42,943 bases of DNA from an uncultured Bacteroidales bacterium (GTDB taxonomy: Bacteria; Bacteroidota; Bacteroidia; Bacteroidales; P3), in contig CAJOFL010000015.1 of NCBI GenBank assembly GCA_905233895.1, positions 1-42,943 of the forward strand. The letters are read 5' to 3'. The notes under the pieces were generated by a model. It saw nothing but the letters and a program-made list of their open reading frames with translations, had not been told where the DNA came from and did no database searches. The position numbers and the translations under genes are program-made. This document shows positions 9,310 through 18,405 of the stretch, piece after piece (position 1 is the first letter of the stretch; the number at the start of each line of letters is the position of its first letter).

Positions 9310-9471
9310 ATGATGCAGGAATATGAATTTCCGAGAGAAGAGACATTTTCGAACGCTGCAGGCACACTCATACGGCCCTCGGAGCAAGTGCTGAGGAACA
9401 TTCTCGACTTTGCCCGTTGCTACCAAAATATCGAGTGCGGCGGAAAGCAGGTTCGCTTCTTCCTCAATTAG
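9310..9471 (+). CDS. Small conserved-looking protein of 53 residues
   Basis: A short rightward gene starting with a double ATG (9310, 9313): 53 residues ending in QVRFFLN. The middle, RPSEQVLRNILDFARCYQ, is an amphipathic helix. The pattern of S-x-x-x-L-x-N-I-x-x-FAR-x-Y followed by a short strand ending in LN resembles small uncharacterised proteins I associate with Bacteroidales genomes; this is recollection, not a search. The function is unknown. It converges with manC, the two stop codons overlapping by 4 bp, so no terminator fits between them. It lies downstream of dispersed repeat copy 2. Confidence 0.65.
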   Translation: MMQEYEFPREETFSNAAGTLIRPSEQVLRNILDFARCYQNIECGGKQVRFFLN

Positions 9472-10511
9472 AGGCGCTCGACCCAATGTTTAATCTGCTG
9501 CTCGTCGGCCAGGCGGCAGACGAGGAGGCTGCCGTCGCGCAAAGCGACGAGGCAGTTGTCGAGTCCTTGTACTATGGCCTGACAGCCAGGTTCGATGTTG
9601 ATTACTGAGCCGGTGGTGTCTACCGTCACAGCGTGTCCGCTCACAGCGTTGCCCGTTTCGTCGTGGGCGGCGTGGGTGTAGAGCGAGCCCCATGTGCCGA
9701 TGTCGCTCCATCCGAAGTCGGCGCATACGGTAAACCGGCTTTGAGATCTTTCCATAACGCCGTAGTCGATGGATATATTCTCACAGCGTTCGAAGTGGGT
9801 GCTGATGAATTCCTGCTCCCGTGGGGTGCCGAAGTCGGCCTTTCCTTGGTCGAAAAGGGCGGCCATATCGGGGAGATAGGTGCGGAAAGCGCCCATAATG
9901 GCATCGCTGCTCCAGAGGAAAATGCCCGAGTTCCAGAAGTAGCGGCCGTCGGCCACAAAACGTTTGGCGGTCTCGAGGTCGGGTTTTTCCTTGAAGTTTT
10001 TCACCGGAATGATGTCGGCCGATTCACGGTCGACCTCGATATATCCATATCCTGTCTCGGGGCGCGAGGGGCGTATGCCGATAGTCATGAGGGCGTTACG
10101 GTTGGTTTCAACAAAGTCGAGGCCGTTGACGATGACACGTTGGAACTCGCATTCGTTAGTGACGAGGTGGTCGGCGGGGGTGACTGCTATCGATGCTTCG
10201 GGGCATCGGGCCAGGATATGCCAAGTGGCGTAAGCTATGCAGGGGGCAGTATTGCGGCGCATAGGCTCGCAGAGCACCTGGTCGTCAGTCAGTTCGGGCA
10301 GGTGTTCCAGCACCAAATGCTTGTAGGCGGCGTTGGTCACCACGATGAAATTGCTTGCCGGCACCAGCGGCAGGAACCGCTCGAAGGTGGCGCGGATGAA
10401 ACTTTTGCCCGTTCCAAGAATGTCGAGGAACTGTTTTGGCATATTGTCTTTGCTCAGCGGCCAGAAGCGGCTTCCGATGCCACCGGCCATGATTACACAG
10501 TATCTTTCCAT
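9468..10511 (-). CDS. manC: Mannose-1-phosphate guanylyltransferase
   Basis: Forms GDP-mannose from mannose-1-phosphate and GTP, supplying mannose and fucose units for surface glycans and protein O-glycosylation. 347 residues, the length of the single-domain form without the C-terminal isomerase. The nucleotidyltransferase signature AGGIGSRFWPLSK is at residues 9-21, followed by PKQFL, EPMRRNTAPCIAYA, TPADHLV, ETGYGYIE, NSGIFLW and FGWSDIGTW, all characteristic. The start ATG at 10511 is 31 bp downstream of the lptB stop, so it is probably co-transcribed with lptB. Both genes serve outer-membrane glycolipid supply. Confidence 0.95.
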   Translation of the reverse strand: MERYCVIMAGGIGSRFWPLSKDNMPKQFLDILGTGKSFIRATFERFLPLVPASNFIVVTNAAYKHLVLEHLPELTDDQVLCEPMRRNTAPCIAYATWHILARCPEASIAVTPADHLVTNECEFQRVIVNGLDFVETNRNALMTIGIRPSRPETGYGYIEVDRESADIIPVKNFKEKPDLETAKRFVADGRYFWNSGIFLWSSDAIMGAFRTYLPDMAALFDQGKADFGTPREQEFISTHFERCENISIDYGVMERSQSRFTVCADFGWSDIGTWGSLYTHAAHDETGNAVSGHAVTVDTTGSVINIEPGCQAIVQGLDNCLVALRDGSLLVCRLADEQQIKHWVERL

Positions 10512-10542
10512 AATTCTGTGTTTGGTTCCTATTAAACTATAC

Positions 10543-11367
10543 CTAAATCTCTATGGTTTTCGCGCGGCGAAGCTCAAAGTCGCGCCCAAGATATTTCTCG
10601 CGCACGTCGGGGTCGGCGGCCATTTCCTCAGGGGTACCGTGGTGTAATACCGAGCCTTCATAAAGGAGATAGGCGCGGTCGGTGATAGCGAGGGTCTCGC
10701 GTACGTTATGGTCGGTGATGAGGATTCCGATATTGCGCCGCTTGAGGTGTGCCACGATATCCTGAATATCCTGTACGGCGATGGGGTCGACACCAGCGAA
10801 AGGTTCGTCGAGGAGGAGGAACATCGGGTCGTTGGCCAGTGCGCGGGCTATCTCGGTACGTCGGCGTTCTCCGCCGCTGAGCTGGATGCCTTTGCTCTTG
10901 CGAATATGCTGCAGGCGGAATTCGTCGAGGAGCGACTCCAGTTTTTCCTTACGGGCTGCCTCGTCAATATCGGTGCGGAACTGGAGGATGGAGTAGATGT
11001 TGTCCTCGACGGACATCTGGCGGAACACCGATGCCTCCTGGGCGAGGTACCCCACACCCATCTGAGCGCGACGGTAGGTGGGCAGACCGGTGATTTCGAG
11101 ACTCCACGGAGAGCCGTCGTCGGGGCATACGGCTTTCTTGTGACGGAACAGTTCGAGGTTGCGATCCTCGTCGCATGTGCTTTCGAGGAACACGCGGCCG
11201 GAGTAGGGCTTGATGATGCCCACCACCATATAAAACGTTGTAGTCTTGCCGGCACCATTGGGGCCTAATAGACCCACTATCTCACCTTGGCTGACGCTCA
11301 CCGACACCTCTTTGACCACAGTGCGTGAGCGGTAGATTTTCACAACCTTGTCGGTATAGAGTTTCAT
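10543..11367 (-). CDS. lptB: LPS export ABC transporter ATPase
   Basis: Cytoplasmic ATPase of the LptB2FG complex that pulls lipopolysaccharide from the inner membrane. Walker A is GPNGAGKTT (35-43), signature LSGGERRR, Walker [14 protein letters not shown], and the H-loop lies in [24 protein letters not shown] is specific for LptB. The protein is 274 residues rather than about 240. An insert of roughly 29 residues (about 64-92, rich in Cys, Asp and Pro; [12 protein letters not shown] then VCPDDGSPW) separates the FLE strand from [17 protein letters not shown], where homologues have only a short turn. The frame is intact, so this is an in-frame expansion near the Q-loop side. Start at 11367 ([12 protein letters not shown]) fits the family. 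Confidence 0.95.
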   Translation of the reverse strand: MKLYTDKVVKIYRSRTVVKEVSVSVSQGEIVGLLGPNGAGKTTTFYMVVGIIKPYSGRVFLESTCDEDRNLELFRHKKAVCPDDGSPWSLEITGLPTYRRAQMGVGYLAQEASVFRQMSVEDNIYSILQFRTDIDEAARKEKLESLLDEFRLQHIRKSKGIQLSGGERRRTEIARALANDPMFLLLDEPFAGVDPIAVQDIQDIVAHLKRRNIGILITDHNVRETLAITDRAYLLYEGSVLHHGTPEEMAADPDVREKYLGRDFELRRAKTIEI

Positions 11368-11540
11368 TCCCTATTGTCTTTTTTTCGTTGCGGATGAACC
11401 TTAAAAAACTCCTTTCGGAATGGCCTTCAAGCATGCCCGTTGCCGTTTTAGGCCGTTGGAAGAGTATGGTTTTTATTATTTATATCATCCTGATTACCAG
11501 TATGATGATGCAAAACACCCAAACTCTTTACGAAAAATAT

Positions 11541-11571
11541 TTTGTCGGTTCAACCTTTTTTCGTACCTTTG
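11541..11571 (+). promoter_or_regulatory. recQ promoter
   Basis: TTTG at 11541-11544, 19-bp spacer, TACCTTTG at 11564-11571, then a leader of about 45 nt to the recQ ATG at 11620. The remaining gap after lptB (11368-11540) shows nothing else I can name. Confidence 0.7.
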
Positions 11572-11619
11572 TAAAACTGAATTAAATAACGCTGCCTTGT
11601 TAAAAATATTGTTGAATAT

Positions 11620-13830
11620 ATGATAGATTTACACGCCAGCCTAAAAGAAATATTCGGATTCGACCACTTCAAGGGCGACCAGGAAGCCATTATCCGCAGC
11701 CTCTTGAACGGGTTCGACACTTTCGTTATCATGCCTACCGGCGGCGGTAAAAGTCTCTGCTACCAGTTACCGGCCATGATATCGGAGGGAACGGCCATTG
11801 TGGTTTCTCCACTGATAGCCCTGATGAAAAACCAGGTGGATGCCGTACGCTACACTTCCGGCAACAACTGCGTGGCCCACTTCCTCAACTCCTCCCTCTC
11901 GCGTGTGCAAGCCAACGAGGTGAAAGACGACCTCCTGAAAGGCGGCACAAAGCTCCTCTACGTTGCCCCCGAGACCCTTTCCAAACCAGACACCGTTGAA
12001 TTCCTCCGACAGATACCCATATCATTCTTTGCGATCGACGAGGCCCACTGCATCTCGGAGTGGGGCCATGATTTCCGACCTGAATATCGCCGCCTGCGCG
12101 ACGCCATACAAGCCATCCATGCCGAAGTGCCGATACTGACCCTCACCGCATCGGCCACCCCCAAGGTGCAACAGGACATCATCAAAAACCTGGGCATGGA
12201 AAAGGCCAACACCTTTATCTCGAGTTTCAACCGACCCAACCTCTACTATGAGGTACGCCCCAAGCCTGCCGACCCGATGCAGCTCCACAAGCAGATTATC
12301 CGCTATATCAAGGACAATCCTGGCAAGAGCGGCATCATCTACTGTCTGACGCGCAAGAAGGTGGAAGACTTGGCCCAGTTGCTGGTCATCAACGGCATCA
12401 AGGCTCTCCCCTACCACGCCGGTTTGGACAACAAGGTGCGCGCCGAGAACCAGGACAAGTTCCTGATGGAGGAGGTTGACGTCATAGTGGCTACCATCGC
12501 CTTCGGTATGGGCATCGACAAGAGCGACGTGCGCTTCGTTATCCACTACGACATCCCCAAGAGCATCGAAGGCTACTACCAGGAGACCGGACGTGCCGGT
12601 CGCGACGGAGGCGAGGGGCACTGCATCGCCTTCTACAGTGAACAGGATGTGGAGAAGCTCTACAAGTTCTTCACCGATAAGAATGCCTCGGAGCAGGAGA
12701 TGGCCCGCCAGCTGGTGCAGGAGATGGTCTCCTATGCCGAAAGTTCGGCCTGCCGTCGGCTCAACATACTGCGCTACTTCGGAGAGGAGTATACCGAGCA
12801 GAACTGCGGCAACTGCGACAACTGCACCCACCCCAAGAGCCAGCAGGAGGCCACCGACGAGATGGCTTTCGCCCTCGAGACAATCACTGCCATGAAGCAG
12901 GCCTTCAAGCCCAAAGACATCGTCGACGTGCTTATGGGCCGCCAATCCAGCACCATCCGTACCTACGACCTTGACCAACTCGAGCAGTTCGGAGGCGGCA
13001 CCGACCACGACGACCTCTATTGGCGCGCAGTGCTCCGTCAGGGTGTCTTCGAGAACCTGCTGGTGAAGGATATCGAGAAATACGGTGTACTGAAACTTAC
13101 GCCTGCAGGCAACAAGTTCATAAAGAAACCTTACCCCATACTGGTCACTCCTGACCACGACTACTCAGCTGATGCCGAAAACGAGGACTCGGACGAGATA
13201 CCCGCCGCTGCCGCTGGCGACGCATCGGCCGTAGGCGATGAAGCCCTCTATGTACAACTCAAAAGTCTGCGCCGCAGTATTGCAGCTCACGAGAAACAGC
13301 CCGCCTACATCATCTTCGAGGACCCCTCGCTGCGCGATATGACGCTGCAGTACCCGTGCACCATCGACGAACTCTCGCGTTGTGTGGGTGTGGGCGTAAG
13401 CAAGGCCAAACGTTACGGCGAACCGTTCGTCGACCTTATCAAACGCTATGTGGAGGACAACGAAATTGAACGCCCTCAGGACATAGTCATCCGCTCGGCG
13501 GGCAACCGGTCTGGCCTGAAGAAACATATCATCACCGCTATCGACGGGCGCAAAGACCTTCAGGATGTGGCCGATGGACGCGGACTCACCATGAGCGAAC
13601 TGCTGACCGAGATAGAACACCTCGTAAGCAGCGGCACCAAACTCAACCTCGACTACTACATTGAGGAGGAGATAGATCCCGAACACCAGGATGTACTACT
13701 GGATTACTGGCACGAATCCGAGTCAGGTTCCCTTGAGGAAGCCTACGAGGAGTTTGCCGACGACCCCGACTACACTGAGGAGGAGATACGCCTTATGCGC
13801 ATAAAATATATCTCCGACAATGGCCATTAA
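11620..13830 (+). CDS. recQ: ATP-dependent DNA helicase RecQ
   Basis: 3'-5' helicase that unwinds recombination and replication intermediates. 736 residues with all parts: Walker A PTGGGKS (39-45), DEAH box (140-143), ASAT (177-180), motif VI QETGRAGRDG (321-330), and a zinc-binding RQC domain with Cys378, Cys396, Cys399 and Cys402. A winged-helix segment follows, then an HRDC domain at about 540-620. After HRDC there is an extra acidic C-terminal helical region (about 630-736) containing DGRGLTMSELLTEIEHLV, as in the longer Bacteroidota RecQ form. Its own promoter lies upstream. The 3' end overlaps the next gene's start by 11 bp. Confidence 0.97.
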   Translation: MIDLHASLKEIFGFDHFKGDQEAIIRSLLNGFDTFVIMPTGGGKSLCYQLPAMISEGTAIVVSPLIALMKNQVDAVRYTSGNNCVAHFLNSSLSRVQANEVKDDLLKGGTKLLYVAPETLSKPDTVEFLRQIPISFFAIDEAHCISEWGHDFRPEYRRLRDAIQAIHAEVPILTLTASATPKVQQDIIKNLGMEKANTFISSFNRPNLYYEVRPKPADPMQLHKQIIRYIKDNPGKSGIIYCLTRKKVEDLAQLLVINGIKALPYHAGLDNKVRAENQDKFLMEEVDVIVATIAFGMGIDKSDVRFVIHYDIPKSIEGYYQETGRAGRDGGEGHCIAFYSEQDVEKLYKFFTDKNASEQEMARQLVQEMVSYAESSACRRLNILRYFGEEYTEQNCGNCDNCTHPKSQQEATDEMAFALETITAMKQAFKPKDIVDVLMGRQSSTIRTYDLDQLEQFGGGTDHDDLYWRAVLRQGVFENLLVKDIEKYGVLKLTPAGNKFIKKPYPILVTPDHDYSADAENEDSDEIPAAAAGDASAVGDEALYVQLKSLRRSIAAHEKQPAYIIFEDPSLRDMTLQYPCTIDELSRCVGVGVSKAKRYGEPFVDLIKRYVEDNEIERPQDIVIRSAGNRSGLKKHIITAIDGRKDLQDVADGRGLTMSELLTEIEHLVSSGTKLNLDYYIEEEIDPEHQDVLLDYWHESESGSLEEAYEEFADDPDYTEEEIRLMRIKYISDNGH

Positions 13831-16756
13831 TGCCCATAGGAAACTCTTCTATGTGGCGTTGCTGCCGCTGATGATGCTCCTGTTGCCGCAAAAAACGGCG
13901 GCACAGGCCACTTTTGACACCCTCATCAACGGCGACACCATCTATATCAACAACTGCCGCTACAGCAACGGACAGATTTATGTCGACACGGCCGACCATC
14001 TTTGGATGGGTCCAGCCAACGGATATGACGGTGTGGCGCTCCTCGACCTGTCGGACATCACCAATATCTTCATCGTCTCGTTCACACTGCCTGAAGGCAG
14101 CGGGAATTATTTCGAAATCCGAAGAGCCGGCCTCGGAGGCGAGATTCTGGTACACGAAACATCTGCCGGACGACACACCTTAATTGACACCGTCTACGGC
14201 GGAGTATACATAATCCATCACCATATCGCTCCCAGGTCCAGTTCGTGGGGAGCCGAATTCAATTTCCGGTGGGCAGGTCCTTCGACCGCAACAACCTGCC
14301 GGAAAAGTCTACGCAGTGTGACAGTCACCAACGTGGGTGGCAACACGGCGGTGCTCAACTGGGTGAGCAATGCCGACTCCATCTATGTGGATTACGGTTG
14401 CGGAAGCCGTCTGGTCACCGGTGCCAGTTCTTATCTTATCATGGGGCTCGACACTATGACCCACTACCACGTGCGCGTCAACACCTGGGTGGATGTAGGC
14501 CACGAATGCTGCTTCCTCGACCGCGACTTCACCACCAATTCGGCCATTCCGCCCATCTGCATCGATGCTGCCGACCTCGACTCGCCATATACCTCCTGCC
14601 TGATAGGCACCGCCGAGCACCCGGGGGATTCGGTGGCCCGCGTCAACGGACGCCACACTGTTATGAACGACCCCACGGAGTCCGACCCCATAATCGGCAG
14701 CCAGCTGAGCACCGTACCTCCGGGGCATACCTCGTCGTTGAGATTGGGCAACTCCAATACCGGTGCCGAGGGGGAGAGCATCATCTACCAGATGCTGGTA
14801 GACACCATGCAGTACAACATCCTGATGCTCAAATATGCCGCTGTGCTTCAGGTACCCGACCACCAACCTTCGGCGCAACCCAAGTTCGGTTTCGAGATTC
14901 TCGACCAGGATATGCACCGGCTCGACCCCATGTGCGGAGCCGCCGATTTTACCGCCAGCAACGACATGGATTGGAACTACCATAACAGTATTGCCTGGAA
15001 AAACTGGACCACCGTTGGTATCGACCTCACCCCCTATCACGGACGCTTCATCAACATCCGCTTCACCACACGCGACTGTGTTGGCGGAGCTCATTTCGGC
15101 TACGCCTATATCGCCACCGAATGTTTCCGAAAGGGTATCACTGCACCCCATTGCGGAAACAACCCCGTCAGCACCCTTATCGCCCCGCCGGGATTCAACT
15201 ACTACTGGTACACCGACAACTCGCCCGACACCGTCTCAACCACTACCGAAGTCGACATCGTGGAGTCGGACACCTACTACCACTGCCGCCTGATATATGT
15301 CGAGAACCCCGAATGCTGGTTCGAGATGCGGGTGTGGGCCGGACGGCGATTCCCATTGGCCAACTTCGACTATGAAATCTACACCACCGACTGCCGCGAG
15401 TTCAACGTGGTGTTCTCCAACCGCAGCACCATATCGAACGACGGCATCAACCCGGTGGGTACCGGCGAGCCCTGCGAGGAATCGTGGTGGGATTTCGGCA
15501 ACGGACGTACCTCGAACAGCTACAGCCCCACTGTCCACTACGACACCACGGGTACCTACAACGTGACCCTCATCAGCTCCATCGGCGACGGCGAGTGCCA
15601 GGATACAATCACGGTACCAATCACCATGCCCACGTTCCTGAGGTACGAGGAATACCACCGCGCATGCGACTCGCTCACCTGGTGGCGCGACAGCAACACC
15701 TACTACCGCGACACCACCGGAGCCCTCGATATCCACCCCGGCCCCATGGGATGCGACACCGCCTATGAGCTGCACCTCATCATCGACCCCTCGGCTTTCA
15801 CCAGCCTCGGACGCGATACCTCATGCTGGAGCACCCCCTATTCGTGGGCCGGACACACCTTCTCCGACACCAACACCACACTGCAGACCTACCGGCTGGG
15901 CGACACGCTGAAGACCGTAAGGGGTTGCGACTCGGTGGTTGGTATCGAGGTGGTGCGCTATCCACGGGTGCCTGTCGAAGTGAGCGCCACTGCCGACTGC
16001 CACATCAAGCAGTACCGTATGGAGGGTCACGGTGACGCCCCCTTCCTACGCTGGCGCTCCATGCCGCCCGACCCAGCCCTCGAAGGGCATTATTCCGACT
16101 CAGTGGTAACCCTCTCGCCCTCAGAAATCACCAAATACTGGTATGTGGCCGACTTCGCGGTGGCCGAACTCTGCCCGTCGTCCGACTCCATCACGTTGGC
16201 ACCCGTAAGCTTCCCCACAGCGGCCCTCAAACTCAGCCCCGAATACCTGACACTCGACAACATGGAATACGACGCCTATGACACAGGCCCCATCGACCAG
16301 GATCGCACGTGGCTGGTACACGAATACCGTGAGGGAACGGTGACCGACGTCGCCATTCCGCCACCCGACCGTGAAATCCACCGCCAGACAGCGTCGGTGG
16401 TCGACAGCGTACAGGTGACACTCGCCGTCAGCAACGGATTCTGCACCGATACCGTCACAGGGGCAATCCCGATGCTGAAAGCCGGCATCTGGGCTCCCAA
16501 CGTGTTCACACCCAACCTGGAAGGCAACAACCGCTTCCAGATTGTCACCTTCGGGCTCCACGCCACCGAAATCAACATCTACAACCGCGAAGGACTCCTG
16601 ATGTTCCACGCCACCGACCTCGAGCAGACGTGGGATGGGAAACACAACGGCCGCCTCTGCCCGCAGGGAGCCTATACCTGGCGTCTCGACTACATCGCCG
16701 ACGACTTCCCCGAAAAAGCCCAGAAAAAAGTAGGCACCGTCCTCCTCTTGCGTTAA
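13820..16756 (+). CDS. Large secreted surface protein, T9SS type B (gliding-motility-type C-terminus)
   Basis: 978 residues. The signal peptide (about 1-28) ends TAA, with Gln-Ala-Thr as the likely mature start. The middle is beta-rich and modular. About residues 160-235 resemble a fibronectin type III-like module (SVTVTNVGGNTAVLNWVSNADSIYVDY), about 300-430 suggest a MAM/jelly-roll-like module, and about 545-610 contain a PKD-like stretch (WWDFGNGRTS...YDTTGTYNVTL). The C-terminus (about 890-978) is a CHU_C domain (WAPNVFTPN...FQIV, IYNREGLLMF, WDGKHNG, PQGAYTWRLDY), the type B signal for T9SS export. It is probably an adhesin or cell-surface structural protein. The 11-bp overlap with recQ suggests transcriptional read-through only. 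Confidence 0.88.
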   Translation: MAINAHRKLFYVALLPLMMLLLPQKTAAQATFDTLINGDTIYINNCRYSNGQIYVDTADHLWMGPANGYDGVALLDLSDITNIFIVSFTLPEGSGNYFEIRRAGLGGEILVHETSAGRHTLIDTVYGGVYIIHHHIAPRSSSWGAEFNFRWAGPSTATTCRKSLRSVTVTNVGGNTAVLNWVSNADSIYVDYGCGSRLVTGASSYLIMGLDTMTHYHVRVNTWVDVGHECCFLDRDFTTNSAIPPICIDAADLDSPYTSCLIGTAEHPGDSVARVNGRHTVMNDPTESDPIIGSQLSTVPPGHTSSLRLGNSNTGAEGESIIYQMLVDTMQYNILMLKYAAVLQVPDHQPSAQPKFGFEILDQDMHRLDPMCGAADFTASNDMDWNYHNSIAWKNWTTVGIDLTPYHGRFINIRFTTRDCVGGAHFGYAYIATECFRKGITAPHCGNNPVSTLIAPPGFNYYWYTDNSPDTVSTTTEVDIVESDTYYHCRLIYVENPECWFEMRVWAGRRFPLANFDYEIYTTDCREFNVVFSNRSTISNDGINPVGTGEPCEESWWDFGNGRTSNSYSPTVHYDTTGTYNVTLISSIGDGECQDTITVPITMPTFLRYEEYHRACDSLTWWRDSNTYYRDTTGALDIHPGPMGCDTAYELHLIIDPSAFTSLGRDTSCWSTPYSWAGHTFSDTNTTLQTYRLGDTLKTVRGCDSVVGIEVVRYPRVPVEVSATADCHIKQYRMEGHGDAPFLRWRSMPPDPALEGHYSDSVVTLSPSEITKYWYVADFAVAELCPSSDSITLAPVSFPTAALKLSPEYLTLDNMEYDAYDTGPIDQDRTWLVHEYREGTVTDVAIPPPDREIHRQTASVVDSVQVTLAVSNGFCTDTVTGAIPMLKAGIWAPNVFTPNLEGNNRFQIVTFGLHATEINIYNREGLLMFHATDLEQTWDGKHNGRLCPQGAYTWRLDYIADDFPEKAQKKVGTVLLLR

Positions 16757-16779
16757 ACAACTGAACACTAAACACTGAA

Positions 16780-17541
16780 ATGAGCATCGCCTTCATCTCC
16801 GCCATCATCCCGGTAGTCCTGCTGCTGATATTCATCTACCGCAAAGACAAATACCAGCACGAACCCATCCGCAAACTGCTGCTCACCTTCTTCGTGGGCT
16901 GCCTGAGTGTCATTCCGGCCGCCATACAGGAGACCGGCCTCTCGCTCATCGCCCCATCGGCCGACAAGATGCCCGTAGCCAACGGCATCTACACCGGCTA
17001 CGTGGTGGCCGGCCTGAGCGAGGAACTCTGGAAACTCCTGCTCCTGATAATCGTCATCTGGAACAGCCCCCATTTCGACGAATATTTCGACGGCATCGTC
17101 TACGCCGTCTACCTCTCGCTGGGATTCGCCTGCGTGGAGAACATCATGTATGTCATGGGTGGCAACGACCAGATGGCAACCGCCCTCATGCGCGGGCTGC
17201 TGGCCGTACCGGCCCACTTCCTTTTCGCCGTCATCATGGGCTACCACCTCTCGCTGGCCAAATTCGACCCGTCCGACCGCAAGCGCCACCTCTTCCATGC
17301 CCTACTCTACCCCGCCCTCATGCACGGTACCTACGACGCACTCCTCATGGTCAGCACCAACCTCGGTGCCGACGACGAATCCTTCAACCTCGTCTGCGGC
17401 GTTCTCACCATCGCGTTCATCGTGTTCGACGTCAAAATGTGGCGTTGGGGCCTCAAGCGTATCAAACGCCTCCAGGAACGCTCAAAAGAGCAGGGATTCG
17501 ACCGCCAACACCCCTTCGACGGCTTCACCTGGGATTTCTGA
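16780..17541 (+). CDS. PrsW-family intramembrane protease
   Basis: 253 residues with about seven hydrophobic segments. It carries the PrsW family motifs in order: EE-x-x-K (SEELWK, Glu81-Glu82 and Lys85), FDGIVYAVYLSLGFACVEN (103-121), PAHFLFAVIMGYHL and LMHGTYDAL. PrsW in Bacillus makes the site-1 cut of an anti-sigma factor; family members elsewhere are mostly uncharacterised, so only a membrane glutamic-type protease role can be stated. The gene follows the T9SS type B protein after 23 bp; the spacer is made of ACTGAACACTAAACACTG, the reverse complement of the word found before rsh. The gap 17542-17618 shows nothing further. Confidence 0.88.
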   Translation: MSIAFISAIIPVVLLLIFIYRKDKYQHEPIRKLLLTFFVGCLSVIPAAIQETGLSLIAPSADKMPVANGIYTGYVVAGLSEELWKLLLLIIVIWNSPHFDEYFDGIVYAVYLSLGFACVENIMYVMGGNDQMATALMRGLLAVPAHFLFAVIMGYHLSLAKFDPSDRKRHLFHALLYPALMHGTYDALLMVSTNLGADDESFNLVCGVLTIAFIVFDVKMWRWGLKRIKRLQERSKEQGFDRQHPFDGFTWDF

Positions 17542-17618
17542 AACACAAAAAATCCAAACCGTAACCATCTGCTACACAATAATTAGCAGACACCGTCAGG
17601 TGACAGCAGCAAAAAAAA

Positions 17619-17650
17619 TTTTGCCAGTTCGGAAAAAGGTTGTACTTTTG
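17619..17650 (+). promoter_or_regulatory. tRNA promoter
   Basis: TTTTG at 17619-17623, 19-bp spacer, TACTTTTG at 17643-17650. The first tRNA begins 33 bp downstream of the -7 box. Confidence 0.7.
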
Positions 17651-17683
17651 CACCCGCTTTCGACAGCGAAAGCATAGCAAAAT

Positions 17684-17760
<77 letters not shown>

Positions 17761-17765
17761 AGAGA

Positions 17766-17790
17766 GGGTCGCTAGAAACGGCCCTTTTTT
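17766..17790 (+). terminator. Possible terminator between the tRNAs
   Basis: Short stem GGGTCG/CGGCCC with one G-U pair, then six T. It may instead be a processing hairpin, since no separate promoter is seen before the second tRNA. Confidence 0.5.
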
Positions 17791-17800
17791 GATAAACGAA

Positions 17801-17873
17801 GGGGTAGTAGCTCATCTGGTAGAGCATTTGGTTCGCAATCAAAAGGTAGTGGGTTCGAGTCCCATCTACTCCA
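17801..17873 (+). tRNA. tRNA-Ala (CGC)
   Basis: 73 nt without encoded CCA. Acceptor GGGGTAG/CTACTCC again has the alanine identity pair G3-U70. The anticodon stem TTTGG/TCAAA (one G-U) encloses loop TTCGCAA, giving anticodon CGC for codon GCG. Arms are regular. It lies 40 bp after tRNA-Ala(GGC). Confidence 0.88.
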
Positions 17874-17880
17874 CAAAGGA

Positions 17881-17904
17881 AGAGGCTCAGGACGAGCCTC
17901 TTTC
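17881..17904 (+). terminator. Terminator after tRNA-Ala(CGC)
   Basis: Perfect 8-bp stem AGAGGCTC/GAGCCTCT with a 5-nt loop, then TTTCCTTATTT. Confidence 0.75.
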
Positions 17905-17911
17905 CTTATTT

Positions 17912-17932
17912 GCAATCGAAAGGTAGTGGGTT
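17912..17932 (+). repeat. Partial copy of tRNA-Ala(CGC)
   Basis: 21 bp (GCAATC-n-AAAGGTAGTGGGTT) matching 17835-17855, the anticodon 3' side through the start of the T loop, with one mismatch. It is too short to be a tRNA. It lies between the tRNA cluster and the accessory region 18.0-21.9 kb, so it may be a leftover attachment site or a recombination scar. From here to 18012 nothing else is recognisable. Confidence 0.7.
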
Positions 17933-18012
17933 ACCTGATGCGCATCAAGCAGTATGGATAGCCTGATATAAGTTGATTCAAAGGCAGTTCCTCGATTGAG
18001 GGGCAGCCATTT

Positions 18013-18405
18013 TCAGTGTCGCTCCGTTCTCTTTTTTTTCGCAACATTTATTGGAGTGCTGTGGGGGAAGGCCTCGCTATAGGCACTGTCAAGAGCATCG
18101 AGGTCCACCTCCCTTATCCCGATGCCCAGTATTACGGCCACCAGGGCATGGAGGAACTCCCGGTTGGGGCGAGGATGGAGTGCCGGAGGGGGCAAGACGT
18201 CGAGGCCGAACAGCTGCTCGCCGTTGACCATTGTGTGGGAACAGACTTCCCAGATGAAATCATCGGTGGCTTCGGCGCCGAACCACGACTGCAACACCCG
18301 CCGTATGCAGAACCGCTTGTATTGCATCCCTAAGAGTTGTCTCGTGTGCTCCAGCCGAAGCCAGAGCGCCACGAAGCAGGCTTCATTGTTTTCTATCTGT
18401 ATCAT
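18013..18405 (-). CDS. Hypothetical protein, partner of the primase-helicase
   Basis: 130 residues. The start overlaps the stop of the primase-helicase gene by 4 bp, so the two are translationally coupled. The first 60 residues look helical (CFVALWLRLEHTRQLLGMQYKRFCIRRVLQSWFG). The tail is basic (AKKKRTERH). There is no signal peptide or membrane span. I recognise no family. Given the coupling it is probably a small accessory factor of the same mobile-element replication module. Confidence 0.7.
   Translation of the reverse strand: MIQIENNEACFVALWLRLEHTRQLLGMQYKRFCIRRVLQSWFGAEATDDFIWEVCSHTMVNGEQLFGLDVLPPPALHPRPNREFLHALVAVILGIGIREVDLDALDSAYSEAFPHSTPINVAKKKRTERH

Noticed and set aside
9226-9486. 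86-residue leftward frame covering the gap before manC
   Set aside because: It overlaps the rightward 53-residue gene, which has a better protein pattern, and it runs into the manC 3' end without any family likeness.
11325-11585. 86-residue rightward frame between lptB and recQ
   Set aside because: It starts within lptB antisense, spans the recQ promoter, and has no coding character.
12022-13158. 378-residue leftward open frame opposite recQ
   Set aside because: Antisense shadow of an intact recQ; no motif, no promoter.
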